Below are positions 26,094 to 34,233 of a DNA stretch of 64,000 bases, piece after piece (the stretch's first letter is position 1; every line of letters begins with the position of its first letter). The position numbers were made by a program, and so were the translations under genes. The stretch spans positions 124,001 to 188,000 of the forward strand of contig NZ_QJGZ01000040.1 in assembly GCF_003254585.1 (NCBI RefSeq), written 5' to 3'. The notes below the pieces were generated by a model, which saw only the letters and a program-made list of their open reading frames with translations, ran no database searches and was not told the origin of the DNA. This DNA is from Flavobacterium sharifuzzamanii (lineage in GTDB: Bacteria; Bacteroidota; Bacteroidia; Flavobacteriales; Flavobacteriaceae).

Positions 26094-26567
26094 ATGAAAA
26101 ACGTGTTTTTGTCTTTTACTTTTTTATGCAGTAGTTTTTTAATTGCTCAGGAAGGAACGAATATGAAAAAGGAAATCACACCACCAGAAAAGGTTCGGTT
26201 TGCTTTTGAGAGAGAATATCCGGGGAAAGTACCAGTTTGGTCTGAAGAATATGTTGGAGATGATGCAGATGAGATTCGTTTTGAAGCGCGATACAATGTA
26301 GATGATAGAACCAAAGCGGTAGCGATTTATGATAATCTAGGAAACATGAAGGCTTATGAGCTGCAGATTCCGTTTAAACAATTGCCTATAAAAGCGCAGT
26401 CGTATTTAAAGAAGAATTATAAAGCAAAAGCCATTCAAGAAATTGCAATGGTGGTAGACGATAAGAAAAAAACAACCTACGAGGTTGGAGTAATAAAGGA
26501 CACTAAATTTTATGATATTGTTTTTGATGCTGAGGGTGGTTTTGATGTCAGTATAGAAAAAAATTAA
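26094..26567 (+). CDS. PepSY-like secreted protein
   Basis: A 157-aa protein with a signal peptide (MKNVFLSFTFLCSSFLIAQ) and a mature part like the PepSY-like (BLIP fold) family of Bacteroidota: two repeats of about 60 residues, VRFAFEREYPGKVPVWSEEY and ALKSYLKKNYKAKAIQEI-type (here AQSYLKKNYKAKAIQEIAMV). The first repeat starts with PPEKVRFAFE, the hallmark P..V..AF..KYP pattern. Start taken at 26094; the longer frame from 26013 hides the signal peptide. Periplasmic; often located beside two-component systems, as here. The next gene is a paralogue. Confidence 0.82.
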   Translation: MKNVFLSFTFLCSSFLIAQEGTNMKKEITPPEKVRFAFEREYPGKVPVWSEEYVGDDADEIRFEARYNVDDRTKAVAIYDNLGNMKAYELQIPFKQLPIKAQSYLKKNYKAKAIQEIAMVVDDKKKTTYEVGVIKDTKFYDIVFDAEGGFDVSIEKN

Positions 26568-26628
26568 ACACTCAATGTAAGAAAATACTTTGTTTTGTTA
26601 TATTTACTTTTTAAAATATAAATGTAAT

Positions 26629-27083
26629 ATGAGAAAGATTTTTTTATTTGTTTTCTTTATTTCGATGAGCTTCGCAAAAGCTCAAAATGGGACTTTAGTG
26701 CCGCCTGATAATGTTGTAAAAGCATTTGAGAACCAATATCCGAAGAAAAAGGCAATATGGGATATTGAATATAGTGGTAACGGTGATGATGTTATTTTTG
26801 AGGCAAACTTTAATGCGGCACCAAAAACAATCGCGCTTGCAAGGTATGATAAAAACGGGGCTTTTAAAGCGTATAAAGTGCAGGTGTCTATAACAAAACT
26901 GCCTAAGAAAGTTCAGACCTATTTAAAGGCAAATTACTCTGTTAAGTCCTATAAGCAGTTTTTTTCTGTTATAGATAACACAGATAAAAGACATACGAAG
27001 CAGGAGTGACCAAAGATTCAAAGTTTTATAACTTAATTTTTGATCAAGATGGCGAGTTCTTAAAAAGAAATCAAATTCGATAA
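26629..27083 (+). pseudogene. PepSY-like secreted protein, frameshifted paralogue
   Basis: Signal peptide MRKIFLFVFFISMSFAKAQ, then PPDNVVKAFENQYPKKKAIW and the second repeat, paralogous to the upstream gene. The open frame ends at 27009, but the -1 frame continues as TYEAGVTKDSKFYNLIFDQD through LKRNQIR and stop at 27083, matching TYEVGVIKDTKFYDIVFDAE of the neighbour. Adding one A to the A-run at 26986-26989 restores DKKTYEAG and one intact 151-residue protein. Either a true frameshift, slippage-based switching, or a sequencing error in the homopolymer. Confidence 0.85.
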
Positions 27084-27118
27084 AACGGCTTACTAATTCA
27101 AATATTATTTGAAATGAC

Positions 27119-27156
27119 AAACCCGATGAGTTTTTAATGCTTATCGGGTTTTGTTT
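27119..27156 (+). terminator. Terminator after the PepSY-like pair
   Basis: AAACCCGATGAG (27119-27130) pairs with CTTATCGGGTTT (27140-27151) over a 9-base loop; T-rich tail follows. Confidence 0.8.
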
Positions 27157-27196
27157 TGTGTTTTTTTGTTTCAGGTTGATATTCTTTGTGTGTTTT

Positions 27197-27312
27197 AACC
27201 GCAAAGTGCGCAAGGTTTTTTCTAAGCTTTATGTTATATAAACGCGAAGTTCACAAAGCTTTACGTAAAAAACTTTGCGAACCTCGCGTAATTCCTAGCG
27301 TTCTTTGCGGTT
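27197..27312. repeat. 116-bp imperfect palindrome (AACCGCAAAG type)
   Basis: AACCGCAAAG...CTTTGCGGTT outer arms, with GCGCAAGG / CGAACCTCGCG and AACGCGAAGTTC inside. A partial relative lies at 30391-30441 (TTTGCGAACC, TTTGCGTTCTTTTCGGTT). Confidence 0.75.
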
Positions 27313-27351
27313 AAACTTGAAACCTGAAACTTGAAACCTGAAACCTGAAAC
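27313..27351. repeat. Heptamer tandem tract (AAACYTG)
   Basis: Five head-to-tail copies of AAACTTG/AAACCTG. A longer tract of the same heptamer is at 29144-29196. Confidence 0.85.
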
Positions 27352-27355
27352 TTCC

Positions 27356-28120
27356 TTACAACATCATTCCGCCAGAAACTTCAATTCTTTGAGCGTTTAT
27401 CCAGCGAGCGTCTTCGGTACATAAAAAAGCGACTACACCTCCAATATCATCAGGAAGACCAACTCTTCCTAAAGCCGTCACAGAAGCAATCTGTTGGTTC
27501 ATTTGTTCATTATCGCGAACAACTCCGCCTCCAAAATCGGTTTCTATGGCGCCAGGTGCCACTATATTGGCTCTAATTTTTCTTGCACCCAATTCCTTAG
27601 CCTGATATTTTGTCAAAGTTTCCATTGCGCCTTTCATAGAAGCGTAAGCAGCATAACCAGGAAATGAAAATCTAGCTAAACCAGTTGAAATATTTATAAT
27701 TCCACCACCGTCGTTCATTACATTAAGTCCTTTTTGAGTTAAGAAAAAAGGCCCTTTGAATTGAATAGTAGTTAATTGATCAAATTCTGCTTCGGTTGTT
27801 CCAACAAATGAGTTGTGAATTCCGATTCCGGCATTATTTATTAAAAAATCGAATTTATCTGTATTAAAAGTATTTTTTAAAACTGAGTTTACACTTTCAA
27901 AGAAAGAATCAAAAGTACTTGAATCAGCAACGTTTAATTGTAATGAAGCTGCTTTTTGCCCTAAACTTTCAATCTCTGAAACTACAGTGTCAGCTTCTTC
28001 TTTTTTACTGTTGTATGTGATAATTACATCCAATCCTTTTTTTGCAATCGCAATTGCCATGTTTTTGCCTAAACCTCTGCTACCACCTGTAACTAGAGCT
28101 ATTTTTGTGTTTACTGCCAT
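27356..28120 (-). CDS. SDR family oxidoreductase
   Basis: A 254-aa classical short-chain dehydrogenase. NAD(P)-binding TGGSRGLG at residues 11-18, NNAG at 95-98, catalytic S145, Y159 and K163 (GYAAYASMKGAM), and the C-terminal INAQRIEVSGGMML typical of FabG-like members. Substrate cannot be told; the Thr-Tyr-Asn at the end of beta-2 (ITYNSKK) suggests NADPH preference. A second SDR lies 99 bases upstream on the same strand. Confidence 0.92.
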   Translation of the reverse strand: MAVNTKIALVTGGSRGLGKNMAIAIAKKGLDVIITYNSKKEEADTVVSEIESLGQKAASLQLNVADSSTFDSFFESVNSVLKNTFNTDKFDFLINNAGIGIHNSFVGTTEAEFDQLTTIQFKGPFFLTQKGLNVMNDGGGIINISTGLARFSFPGYAAYASMKGAMETLTKYQAKELGARKIRANIVAPGAIETDFGGGVVRDNEQMNQQIASVTALGRVGLPDDIGGVVAFLCTEDARWINAQRIEVSGGMML

Positions 28121-28130
28121 ATTTTTGTAG

Positions 28131-28171
28131 TTATGAGTTATGAGTTTTGAATTATGAGTTATGAGTTATGA
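28131..28171. repeat. Heptamer tandem tract (TTATGAG)
   Basis: Imperfect head-to-tail copies of TTATGAG immediately upstream of the SDR start. Confidence 0.75.
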
Positions 28172-28219
28172 AATGTTTCTTGTATTTGTGATGTACAATT
28201 CATAACACATAATTCATAA

Positions 28220-28942
28220 TTAAGAATGCATTGCATTAAAATGATTTTTCAACTCTTCTGCGCTTGCGTTTAACCTCGTTTCGCTTGTTCCGAAAGTCAA
28301 TTCTTGTCTGCCTTCTTTTAATTGTTCGAAAATAGATTCGATAAAACTGCTTACACTTGGATGCGCGTCATGAAGACCAATTCCGCCTAAATCAGTATTT
28401 AATGCTGGCGGAATAATTTCTACCACTTCAATATTTTTCTCTTTTAATAAATGACGAAGCGAAAGTGTAAATGATCTAAAAAACGCTTTTGTAGCCGAAT
28501 AAACTGGAACTTTTGCAAAAGGAGAAAACGCCAGTCCAGAAGTAGTGTTCATTACGGTTTTTAGAGAAGGCAACTGAATAAATAATGAAGTTAAATGAAG
28601 AGGAGCTTCAATATTGGTAGTAAGCTCATTTTTCATGTTTTCATAAAAATCAGCGTCGGTTATGTTCATCCAGTTTTGAATTCCCGCATTATTGATTAAA
28701 ACGTTTAAATCAGGATGATTTTCTTTGATCCATTCAAAAAGTGCGATTCGTTCTTGTTCTATAGACAAGTCGCAAACTTTTGTTATAACCGAAGGAAATT
28801 TTGTTTTTACGTCGTTTAAAACCGATTCTCTTCTACCGCAGATAATTACGGTATTGTTTTCTTGAATAAATCGTTCGGTAAGTCCAAGTCCGATACCACT
28901 TGCACCGCCTGTAATTAAAATTTTGTTGTCTGATAAATTCAT
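28220..28942 (-). CDS. SDR family oxidoreductase (DltE-like)
   Basis: A 240-aa short-chain dehydrogenase with TGGASGIG (11-18), NNAG (84-87), and catalytic S135, Y148, K152 (PVYSATKAFFRSFT). The lack of the usual C-terminal GG-type segment and the ALNTDLGGIGLHDAHP region match the DltE-like cinnamyl-alcohol-type subgroup known from Gram-positive and Bacteroidota genomes. Probably an independent oxidoreductase; substrate unknown. Confidence 0.9.
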   Translation of the reverse strand: MNLSDNKILITGGASGIGLGLTERFIQENNTVIICGRRESVLNDVKTKFPSVITKVCDLSIEQERIALFEWIKENHPDLNVLINNAGIQNWMNITDADFYENMKNELTTNIEAPLHLTSLFIQLPSLKTVMNTTSGLAFSPFAKVPVYSATKAFFRSFTLSLRHLLKEKNIEVVEIIPPALNTDLGGIGLHDAHPSVSSFIESIFEQLKEGRQELTFGTSETRLNASAEELKNHFNAMHS

Positions 28943-29096
28943 CTTTTCGTTCTTTTAATTTGATGGGACAAAGGTAGGAGCGAAGTATAGTTGGGGAGTT
29001 GTAAATATCAAATAGATGTTTGCGAAATTCAAATCAAGTTTGAAATTCCAATTTTTTAAAATTCCAAATTCCAAAGCTTTGTGGAGCTTCTTGCGG

Positions 29097-29120
29097 AGAT
29101 CCCTCGTTCCTCGGGATGAC
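29097..29120. repeat. Family A arm, isolated
   Basis: Right-arm type GATCCCTCGTTCCTCGGGAT ending in GAC, without a partner. Located in the gap between an SDR and an AraC gene. Confidence 0.7.
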
Positions 29121-29143
29121 AAACGGTATGGTTACGACTCGTA

Positions 29144-29196
29144 AAACCTGAAACCTGAAACTTGAAACTTGAAACTTGAAACCTGAAACCTGAAAC
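29144..29196. repeat. Heptamer tandem tract (AAACYTG)
   Basis: Seven head-to-tail AAACCTG/AAACTTG units, the same heptamer as at 27313-27351. Confidence 0.85.
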
Positions 29197-29203
29197 AAAA
29201 CAA

Positions 29204-30127
29204 CTAACTCCTAAAAGCAATCGGCGTAAAAGAAGTTTGTTTTTTAAAGAAATTAGAGAAATGCGCTAACTCTTCAAAACCAAGTGAATAGGCAATTTCA
29301 GAAATATTCCAATCGGTTTGTTTTAAAAGTATTTTAGCTTCGTTTGTTAATCGGTTTGTAATTAATTCGGTTGTGGTTTTTCCGGTATTTTCCTTTAAAA
29401 CCTTATTTAAATGATTCACATGAACAGATAATCTTTCGGCAAAATCTTTCGCTGTTCTCAATTCCAATCTTTGATTTGGGGATTCAATAGGGAATTGTCT
29501 TTCCAACAATTCAGCAAATAAAGAAGAAACTCTGGCTGCCGAATTGTGCTTCGAATATAATGCCGTAATAGGCTGTAATTTTTGTCCAAAATGAATTAAT
29601 TCTGCGACATAATTTCGGATTAAATCGTATTTGTAAATATAATCAGAGTTAATTTCTTTCTGTATTTTATTGAAAATCAATTCAACTTCTGAAACTTCTT
29701 CATCAGAAAGCTGAAAAATCGGATAGCCGTCTGAAGCAAAAATTGGAAGTTCATCCAAATCTATTCCGCTTTTACTTTTCGATAAAAATTCGCTTGTGAA
29801 TACACAAAACTGACCGCCTTGATTGGTGTCTTGAGGGAGATAATTGTATGGGATTTTTGGTGTTGCAAATAACAATCCTTGTTTTTCAATTTCGATTACT
29901 TTATCGGCGTATTCTGCTTTGTTATGACCTCTAATTAAACTTATTTTGTAATAGGCCCTTCTATCATAAGGCATTCCAGGTTTTCCTTTCATACGCTCTA
30001 AAAGTTCTTTTATATCGAAAACATTAAAATGCCCGATTTCTTTCTGAATGTCGTTTGGCAATAAGGAAGTAGGATCAACAGTTGAACCTTCGGTAATATC
30101 TTGGTAAAATGAATCTAGGGATTTCAT
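29204..30127 (-). CDS. AraC family transcriptional regulator
   Basis: A 307-aa regulator. The N-terminal two-thirds form a cupin-type sensing domain; the last ~100 residues hold the AraC/XylS DNA-binding domain, with the first HTH in DFAERLSVHVNHLNKVLK and the second in ISEIAYSLGFEELAHFSNFF, followed by KKQTSFTPIAFR. ATG at 30127 (MKSLDSFYQD) preferred; the longer frame from 30151 would begin with TTG and MNFAIHYN. It lies directly upstream of the two SDR genes on the same strand, a common pairing in which it activates them. Confidence 0.9.
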   Translation of the reverse strand: MKSLDSFYQDITEGSTVDPTSLLPNDIQKEIGHFNVFDIKELLERMKGKPGMPYDRRAYYKISLIRGHNKAEYADKVIEIEKQGLLFATPKIPYNYLPQDTNQGGQFCVFTSEFLSKSKSGIDLDELPIFASDGYPIFQLSDEEVSEVELIFNKIQKEINSDYIYKYDLIRNYVAELIHFGQKLQPITALYSKHNSAARVSSLFAELLERQFPIESPNQRLELRTAKDFAERLSVHVNHLNKVLKENTGKTTTELITNRLTNEAKILLKQTDWNISEIAYSLGFEELAHFSNFFKKQTSFTPIAFRS

Positions 30128-30222
30128 ATTGTAATGAATTGCGAAATTCAAATATACGAAAAATATAAAGATTGGTTTTAGGTTGTTTTAGGTTTAAAGT
30201 TTCAAGTTTGAAGTTTGGTTAG

Positions 30223-30255
30223 AACTTTGTCAAAGTTTGAAACTTTGACAAAGTT
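30223..30255. repeat. 33-bp palindrome, second copy
   Basis: Same AACTTTGTCAAAGTTT arms as 10200-10232, with G instead of C in the middle. Confidence 0.85.
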
Positions 30256-30269
30256 TAGCGTACAATTTT

Positions 30270-30369
30270 GTCATTTCGACGAAGGAGAAATCTTCGTAAG
30301 AAACTCCGCAAGCTGAATCGCCAATCTTTGTAGAGCTACTTGTGGAGATTTCTCCTTCGTCGAAATGAC
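30270..30369. repeat. Family A palindrome (complete)
   Basis: GTCATTTCGACGAAGGAGAA arms at 30270 and ending at 30369, enclosing about 50 bases. Adjacent on the left is the 33-bp palindrome. Confidence 0.85.
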
Positions 30370-30436
30370 AAACTTTACGCTTATAAATTGCTTAAATCTT
30401 TGCGAACCTTACGAAAAAACTTTGCGTTCTTTTCGG

Positions 30437-30997
30437 TTAAAACAAACTTCCCTGAACAAACTCAGGCTCTGGATTGCTTCCAAAAGGAAAAGCATCAATC
30501 ACAAAAAACTGTTTTACTTTGGGATCAAATTCTCTTAGAATAATTTCATTACATTCAAATTGAAGATCGATTGTGGTAAAAAGTTCTGAAGCTATTTTAA
30601 GATTTTCTGGCGTTAATCTTCTTCCGATTGACAGATGCGGATTGTCGCTTTTTTTGAGTTTTAAAAACTTGAAGGTTTCATGAATCTTTTTCATGATTGG
30701 CACCAGATTATTTTTTGAATCTTCGGTTACTCCTATAAAAAAAGCACCACTATTTTGAAAAGAATCAAAATGATCTAGAGATAATTTAAAAGGCGTAAAA
30801 GTATCTGAAATTTTAGAAAGCTTTTGTTTGATAGAATCGAACTGAGATTCATCGATCGTAAACTCACAAATCGTAATATGTGCTTCAGAATTGCAGCTGT
30901 TGTACCAATTGATTTTGCTTCTTAAAAAGTCCTTCAATTTTTTAACGGGCTCAACCAGTGTTTTAGAATAAAATACAACTGAATATGTTTTTTCCAT
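30437..30997 (-). CDS. 2H phosphoesterase, LigT/2'-5' RNA ligase-like
   Basis: A 186-aa cytosolic protein with the two signature motifs of the 2H superfamily: H40-I-T-I (EAHITICEF) and H121-L-S-I (NPHLSIGRR). The two His-x-Thr/Ser-x triads form the catalytic cleft of cyclic phosphodiesterases. The substrate, RNA 2',3'-cyclic phosphate or a nucleotide, is not readable. Length fits the family. It lies 15 bases downstream of the S15-type hydrolase on the same strand. Confidence 0.85.
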   Translation of the reverse strand: MEKTYSVVFYSKTLVEPVKKLKDFLRSKINWYNSCNSEAHITICEFTIDESQFDSIKQKLSKISDTFTPFKLSLDHFDSFQNSGAFFIGVTEDSKNNLVPIMKKIHETFKFLKLKKSDNPHLSIGRRLTPENLKIASELFTTIDLQFECNEIILREFDPKVKQFFVIDAFPFGSNPEPEFVQGSLF

Positions 30998-31012
30998 TAG
31001 ATAAATAATGTT

Positions 31013-33274
31013 CTACAATTTTAAAATTGGAATTGTAATGGTACTGTCAGAATACCATTTTATTTCTAATGGTTCTTTAGCATCGTCAATGGTTTCGTCA
31101 CTCACATTTTTGCCAGTACCGTAATTAACTTCCCAGTTTGGGTTTTTATTAGCTCCTAATACGATTATAATTGAACTTCCTTTTTCTAATTCTTTTGAAA
31201 TTATAAAGGTTTGCTCTATCTTAATTGTTTCTATTTTGTTGGGAGTCAACAATTGTCTTTTGGTTCTGTCTTTTGCAAAACTGGCTCTTTGTAAATTGTT
31301 GGTTAAGGCAAAATATTGACCTTTTGCTGTTTTTTCATAAAGCTGTATTTCTACATCAATGTCTTTTTTGTTTATGCTTATTTTTAATGATGTTTTTAAT
31401 GAACCGCTGATTATAGTGGAGTTTTCAAGAGGATCACTTTCAAAAACCAGTAGATGTTTTTCGGGTTTAAAAATCGAATCTATAACTTTAGGAAAACCAT
31501 TTACGTAGTCATCATTGTAGATGTTAATTTCAGATCGATCCTTCAAATCAACAGTTTGGTTAATAGAAATGGCCTTTTTAGGAGCTGTTTTTTGTAATGA
31601 ATATTTCGAATTGCTATTGCTTAAATAAAAGGTTAGGTTTTCATTGTGCATTTTGTCTAAAGAAGAAACGCTTTTCCATTTGTTTTTAACCATAATTTCA
31701 AAGTTCACTTTATCCTTCAAAATTTCAGGACGTTTTGCGCCTTTCAAAATATGATCAAACCATTGAAAAATAATAGCATTAATTGGAATATTTGCTACTT
31801 CATCGACGGTATAACCGCCTAATTCTTTTCGGGGAGCTCCTTGTGAACCGCCATGATCATAAGGCCCGATTATGAGATAATAATTATCGCTTTTATTATA
31901 TTTTTGATATTGATTGTAATAGTACATTGCTCCAAGCTGATCGTCATCGTAATAACCTGTTGTACTCAAAATTGGAATATTGATATTCGCAAAAGCTTCT
32001 TTTTGCGGCGTCATATTCTGCCAGTAGCTGTCATAAGCAGGATGATCTAACCATCTTTGAAATAAAGGAGATAGATTGCCTTCAATTTTATCTAAGGAAC
32101 GGAAACTTGCGCCAGTTTTATAATATTGTGTAAAAACTTCGTCCCATTTTTTACTGTTCAAAAAACTATTGAGATCTGTTAATTTAGTATTGGTAACCAA
32201 ATGAATCCACTTTAAAGCATAACTCATAAAAATACCGTTTTGCATAGGAAAATCAATTCCGGCTCCTACCGAAACCAAAGGCACAATTGTTTTTAAAGCA
32301 GGATGTACTTTTTTTACAGCGCTCCATTGGCTAAAGCCTAAATAACTACCGCCATATAATCCAATTTTACCATTGCACCATGATTGTTTGCTAACCCAGT
32401 CTAGAATATGGTATGCATCGTCACCATCGTGTTCGTAAGGTTCTATCGGGTCATTGCTTAAACGTTTGCCTCGCGTATTAGCAACAAAACCTACGTATCC
32501 CATATTCGCAATTTCTTTGCAGTCGCTAACTTCGTTTCCGGCATAGATATTATATTTCATTACAACAGGCTGTGGTTCAGATACATTTTTAAGTCTGACC
32601 ATGGTGGCAGAAATTGTGCTTCCGTTTGGCAGTGTAATAATGATATCGCGGTCAATTACATAAGTATCAGCTTCTATTTCTGCAATTATTTTATTAGCTA
32701 GAGAAAATGTTTTGTTTATAATAGAATAGCGAGCATATTGTCGGCATAATTGCGCGGCACTTTCTACACTAATGCTATCACTATCTTGAACAGCTTTAAG
32801 TTGCTCTTCAAAATCGTTTTTAATGTCGGCCAGTTTTAATTCATAATACCCTTCGGCCCAGCTTTTTCCTTCTGCATTTAATGTATTGTATAACTTGTAG
32901 AATTCAGATTTGTAGACTTTTTCAAAATCAGATTTTGTTTTAGGTTCTTTTAAAGCTGTTTTTCCATAAGTTTTATAAATAAAACCTAAAGGTCTGTTGG
33001 CAATACTGTCTCCTAAAATTTCCTGAGAATAGGTTGCAAAAGTTTGATGCATTCCTTTGAAATCTCCCGCAACGGCTTGTATTCTGGCATAATTATCTAA
33101 GTAAGAAGCCCTGCTTGGATTTTTATAAAGAGGCAGTATCTTTTTGGCAAGAAGCGGCATGCTTTTGCTGAGAGTTAAACTGTCTTTATAATTGTTTTTT
33201 TCGAAATAGATTTTTTGTGAAGTTCCTATTTGAAAGGAAAAACAAATTAATAAAAGAATGATGCTTTTTTTCAT
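31013..33274 (-). CDS. CocE/NonD family hydrolase (peptidase S15 type), secreted
   Basis: A 753-aa protein with signal peptide (MKKSIILLLICFSFQIGTSQ). An N-terminal helical region (about 30-195) is followed by the S15 alpha/beta-hydrolase domain: nucleophile motif GGSYLG near residue 308, DDQLGAMYYY and the acid/base region with IIGPYDHGG near residue 470, and the C-terminal beta-jelly-roll (about 520-750). These are features of X-Pro dipeptidyl-peptidase and cocaine-esterase relatives that act on acyl or peptide bonds; here the physiological substrate is unknown. Extra N-terminal domain and periplasmic export are usual for Bacteroidota homologues. Confidence 0.88.
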   Translation of the reverse strand: MKKSIILLLICFSFQIGTSQKIYFEKNNYKDSLTLSKSMPLLAKKILPLYKNPSRASYLDNYARIQAVAGDFKGMHQTFATYSQEILGDSIANRPLGFIYKTYGKTALKEPKTKSDFEKVYKSEFYKLYNTLNAEGKSWAEGYYELKLADIKNDFEEQLKAVQDSDSISVESAAQLCRQYARYSIINKTFSLANKIIAEIEADTYVIDRDIIITLPNGSTISATMVRLKNVSEPQPVVMKYNIYAGNEVSDCKEIANMGYVGFVANTRGKRLSNDPIEPYEHDGDDAYHILDWVSKQSWCNGKIGLYGGSYLGFSQWSAVKKVHPALKTIVPLVSVGAGIDFPMQNGIFMSYALKWIHLVTNTKLTDLNSFLNSKKWDEVFTQYYKTGASFRSLDKIEGNLSPLFQRWLDHPAYDSYWQNMTPQKEAFANINIPILSTTGYYDDDQLGAMYYYNQYQKYNKSDNYYLIIGPYDHGGSQGAPRKELGGYTVDEVANIPINAIIFQWFDHILKGAKRPEILKDKVNFEIMVKNKWKSVSSLDKMHNENLTFYLSNSNSKYSLQKTAPKKAISINQTVDLKDRSEINIYNDDYVNGFPKVIDSIFKPEKHLLVFESDPLENSTIISGSLKTSLKISINKKDIDVEIQLYEKTAKGQYFALTNNLQRASFAKDRTKRQLLTPNKIETIKIEQTFIISKELEKGSSIIIVLGANKNPNWEVNYGTGKNVSDETIDDAKEPLEIKWYSDSTITIPILKL

Positions 33275-33390
33275 CTTAAGAAACTTACTTTTTGAGGTTT
33301 TGGTTTAAATTTGTCTTCTCAAAAGTAGCATAAATTTCTTATAATCTACAAGTGTAGTTTTATTATGTTTAAAAGAGAAAAAAAGTGTGC

Positions 33391-33705
33391 CTAAATTTTC
33401 CCTTTTAGATGTAATCTGTGCAGAATTTCAGATTTCAATAAACCGCTTCCGCCTCCAAAATGTTCAATGACTTCAACGTCTGGTTGAGTTTTTAAGCAGA
33501 AAGCTGTAAATTCTTTTTCTACATGATCTTCAATTGCAGAACTTAAAAGAACAATATCGATTTTATGGTTAAGAAAGTGCTCTTGTGCTTCTTTTTCGTT
33601 ATTAAAAGCAATGGCATTCCAGTTTTCATCTGCATTAACCAGACGAAGTAAAATAGCTAAAATAGCTTCATTTTTTCCGAGTAATAAAAATTGCAACTGT
33701 TTCAT
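33391..33705 (-). CDS. Hypothetical protein, degenerate receiver-like fold
   Basis: A 104-aa cytosolic protein with the alternating strand-helix pattern of a response-regulator receiver: KQLQFLLLGKNEAILAILLR, then WNAIAFNNEKEA, then IDIVLLSSAIED. The expected phospho-acceptor aspartate after the third strand is serine (LLSS) and the acidic pair after strand 1 is absent. The C-terminal GGGSGLLKSEIL is unlike receiver domains. It is too short for a DNA-binding domain. Any receiver relation is fold-level guesswork. Confidence 0.6.
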   Translation of the reverse strand: MKQLQFLLLGKNEAILAILLRLVNADENWNAIAFNNEKEAQEHFLNHKIDIVLLSSAIEDHVEKEFTAFCLKTQPDVEVIEHFGGGSGLLKSEILHRLHLKGKI

Positions 33706-34233
33706 TTTTTTTGAGGTTCTAAGATGCTAAGATACTAAGGTTCTGAGATTCTAATTATCTAATTAAAGAATTACTCACAAATGTAGGGAGGGTTTTAAGA
33801 AAAGCGACTTAATCTAGGACAAGAAATGTGTTTCTTGAGTTTTTTTGGCGCATATCTGGAAAAGAATCTAGTATTTTCTTTCACAAATTTACGTTAAATA
33901 GGATTCTGACAATATTTTGCAGTACAATTACTTAAGGTTTTAAATTAAAGTTAAGAATGTTAATTTTTTCACACAATGAGGAAAACCGTAAGGTTATCTA
34001 TAATGTGAATTCTAATTTTGGCCTGTAGAAATTTGAAAAGATGGTAGCCTTTACCTTTTTGGGGATCATTTAATTTCTACAGAAAACTGTTTTTGGAGAA
34101 ACGTTTTTACATTGAATTTGACATATTCATTTGATCGTGGGTACTTGTATATAAGTTTGCAATATACATTAATGTCTAATTTTTTTAGGGTTTTAAGATT
34201 AAGTCGACGGACGTAATTTTAAGACCCTTTTTT
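33706..34233. other. 528-base intergenic region
   Basis: No gene supported on either strand. It holds octamer-like repeats (CTAAGATG, CTAAGATA, CTAAGGTT) at 33712-33757 and a perfect 11-bp inverted repeat CTGTAGAAATT (34023-34033) / AATTTCTACAG (34072-34082) around a 38-base loop, which has no T-run to mark it as a terminator. Confidence 0.5.
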
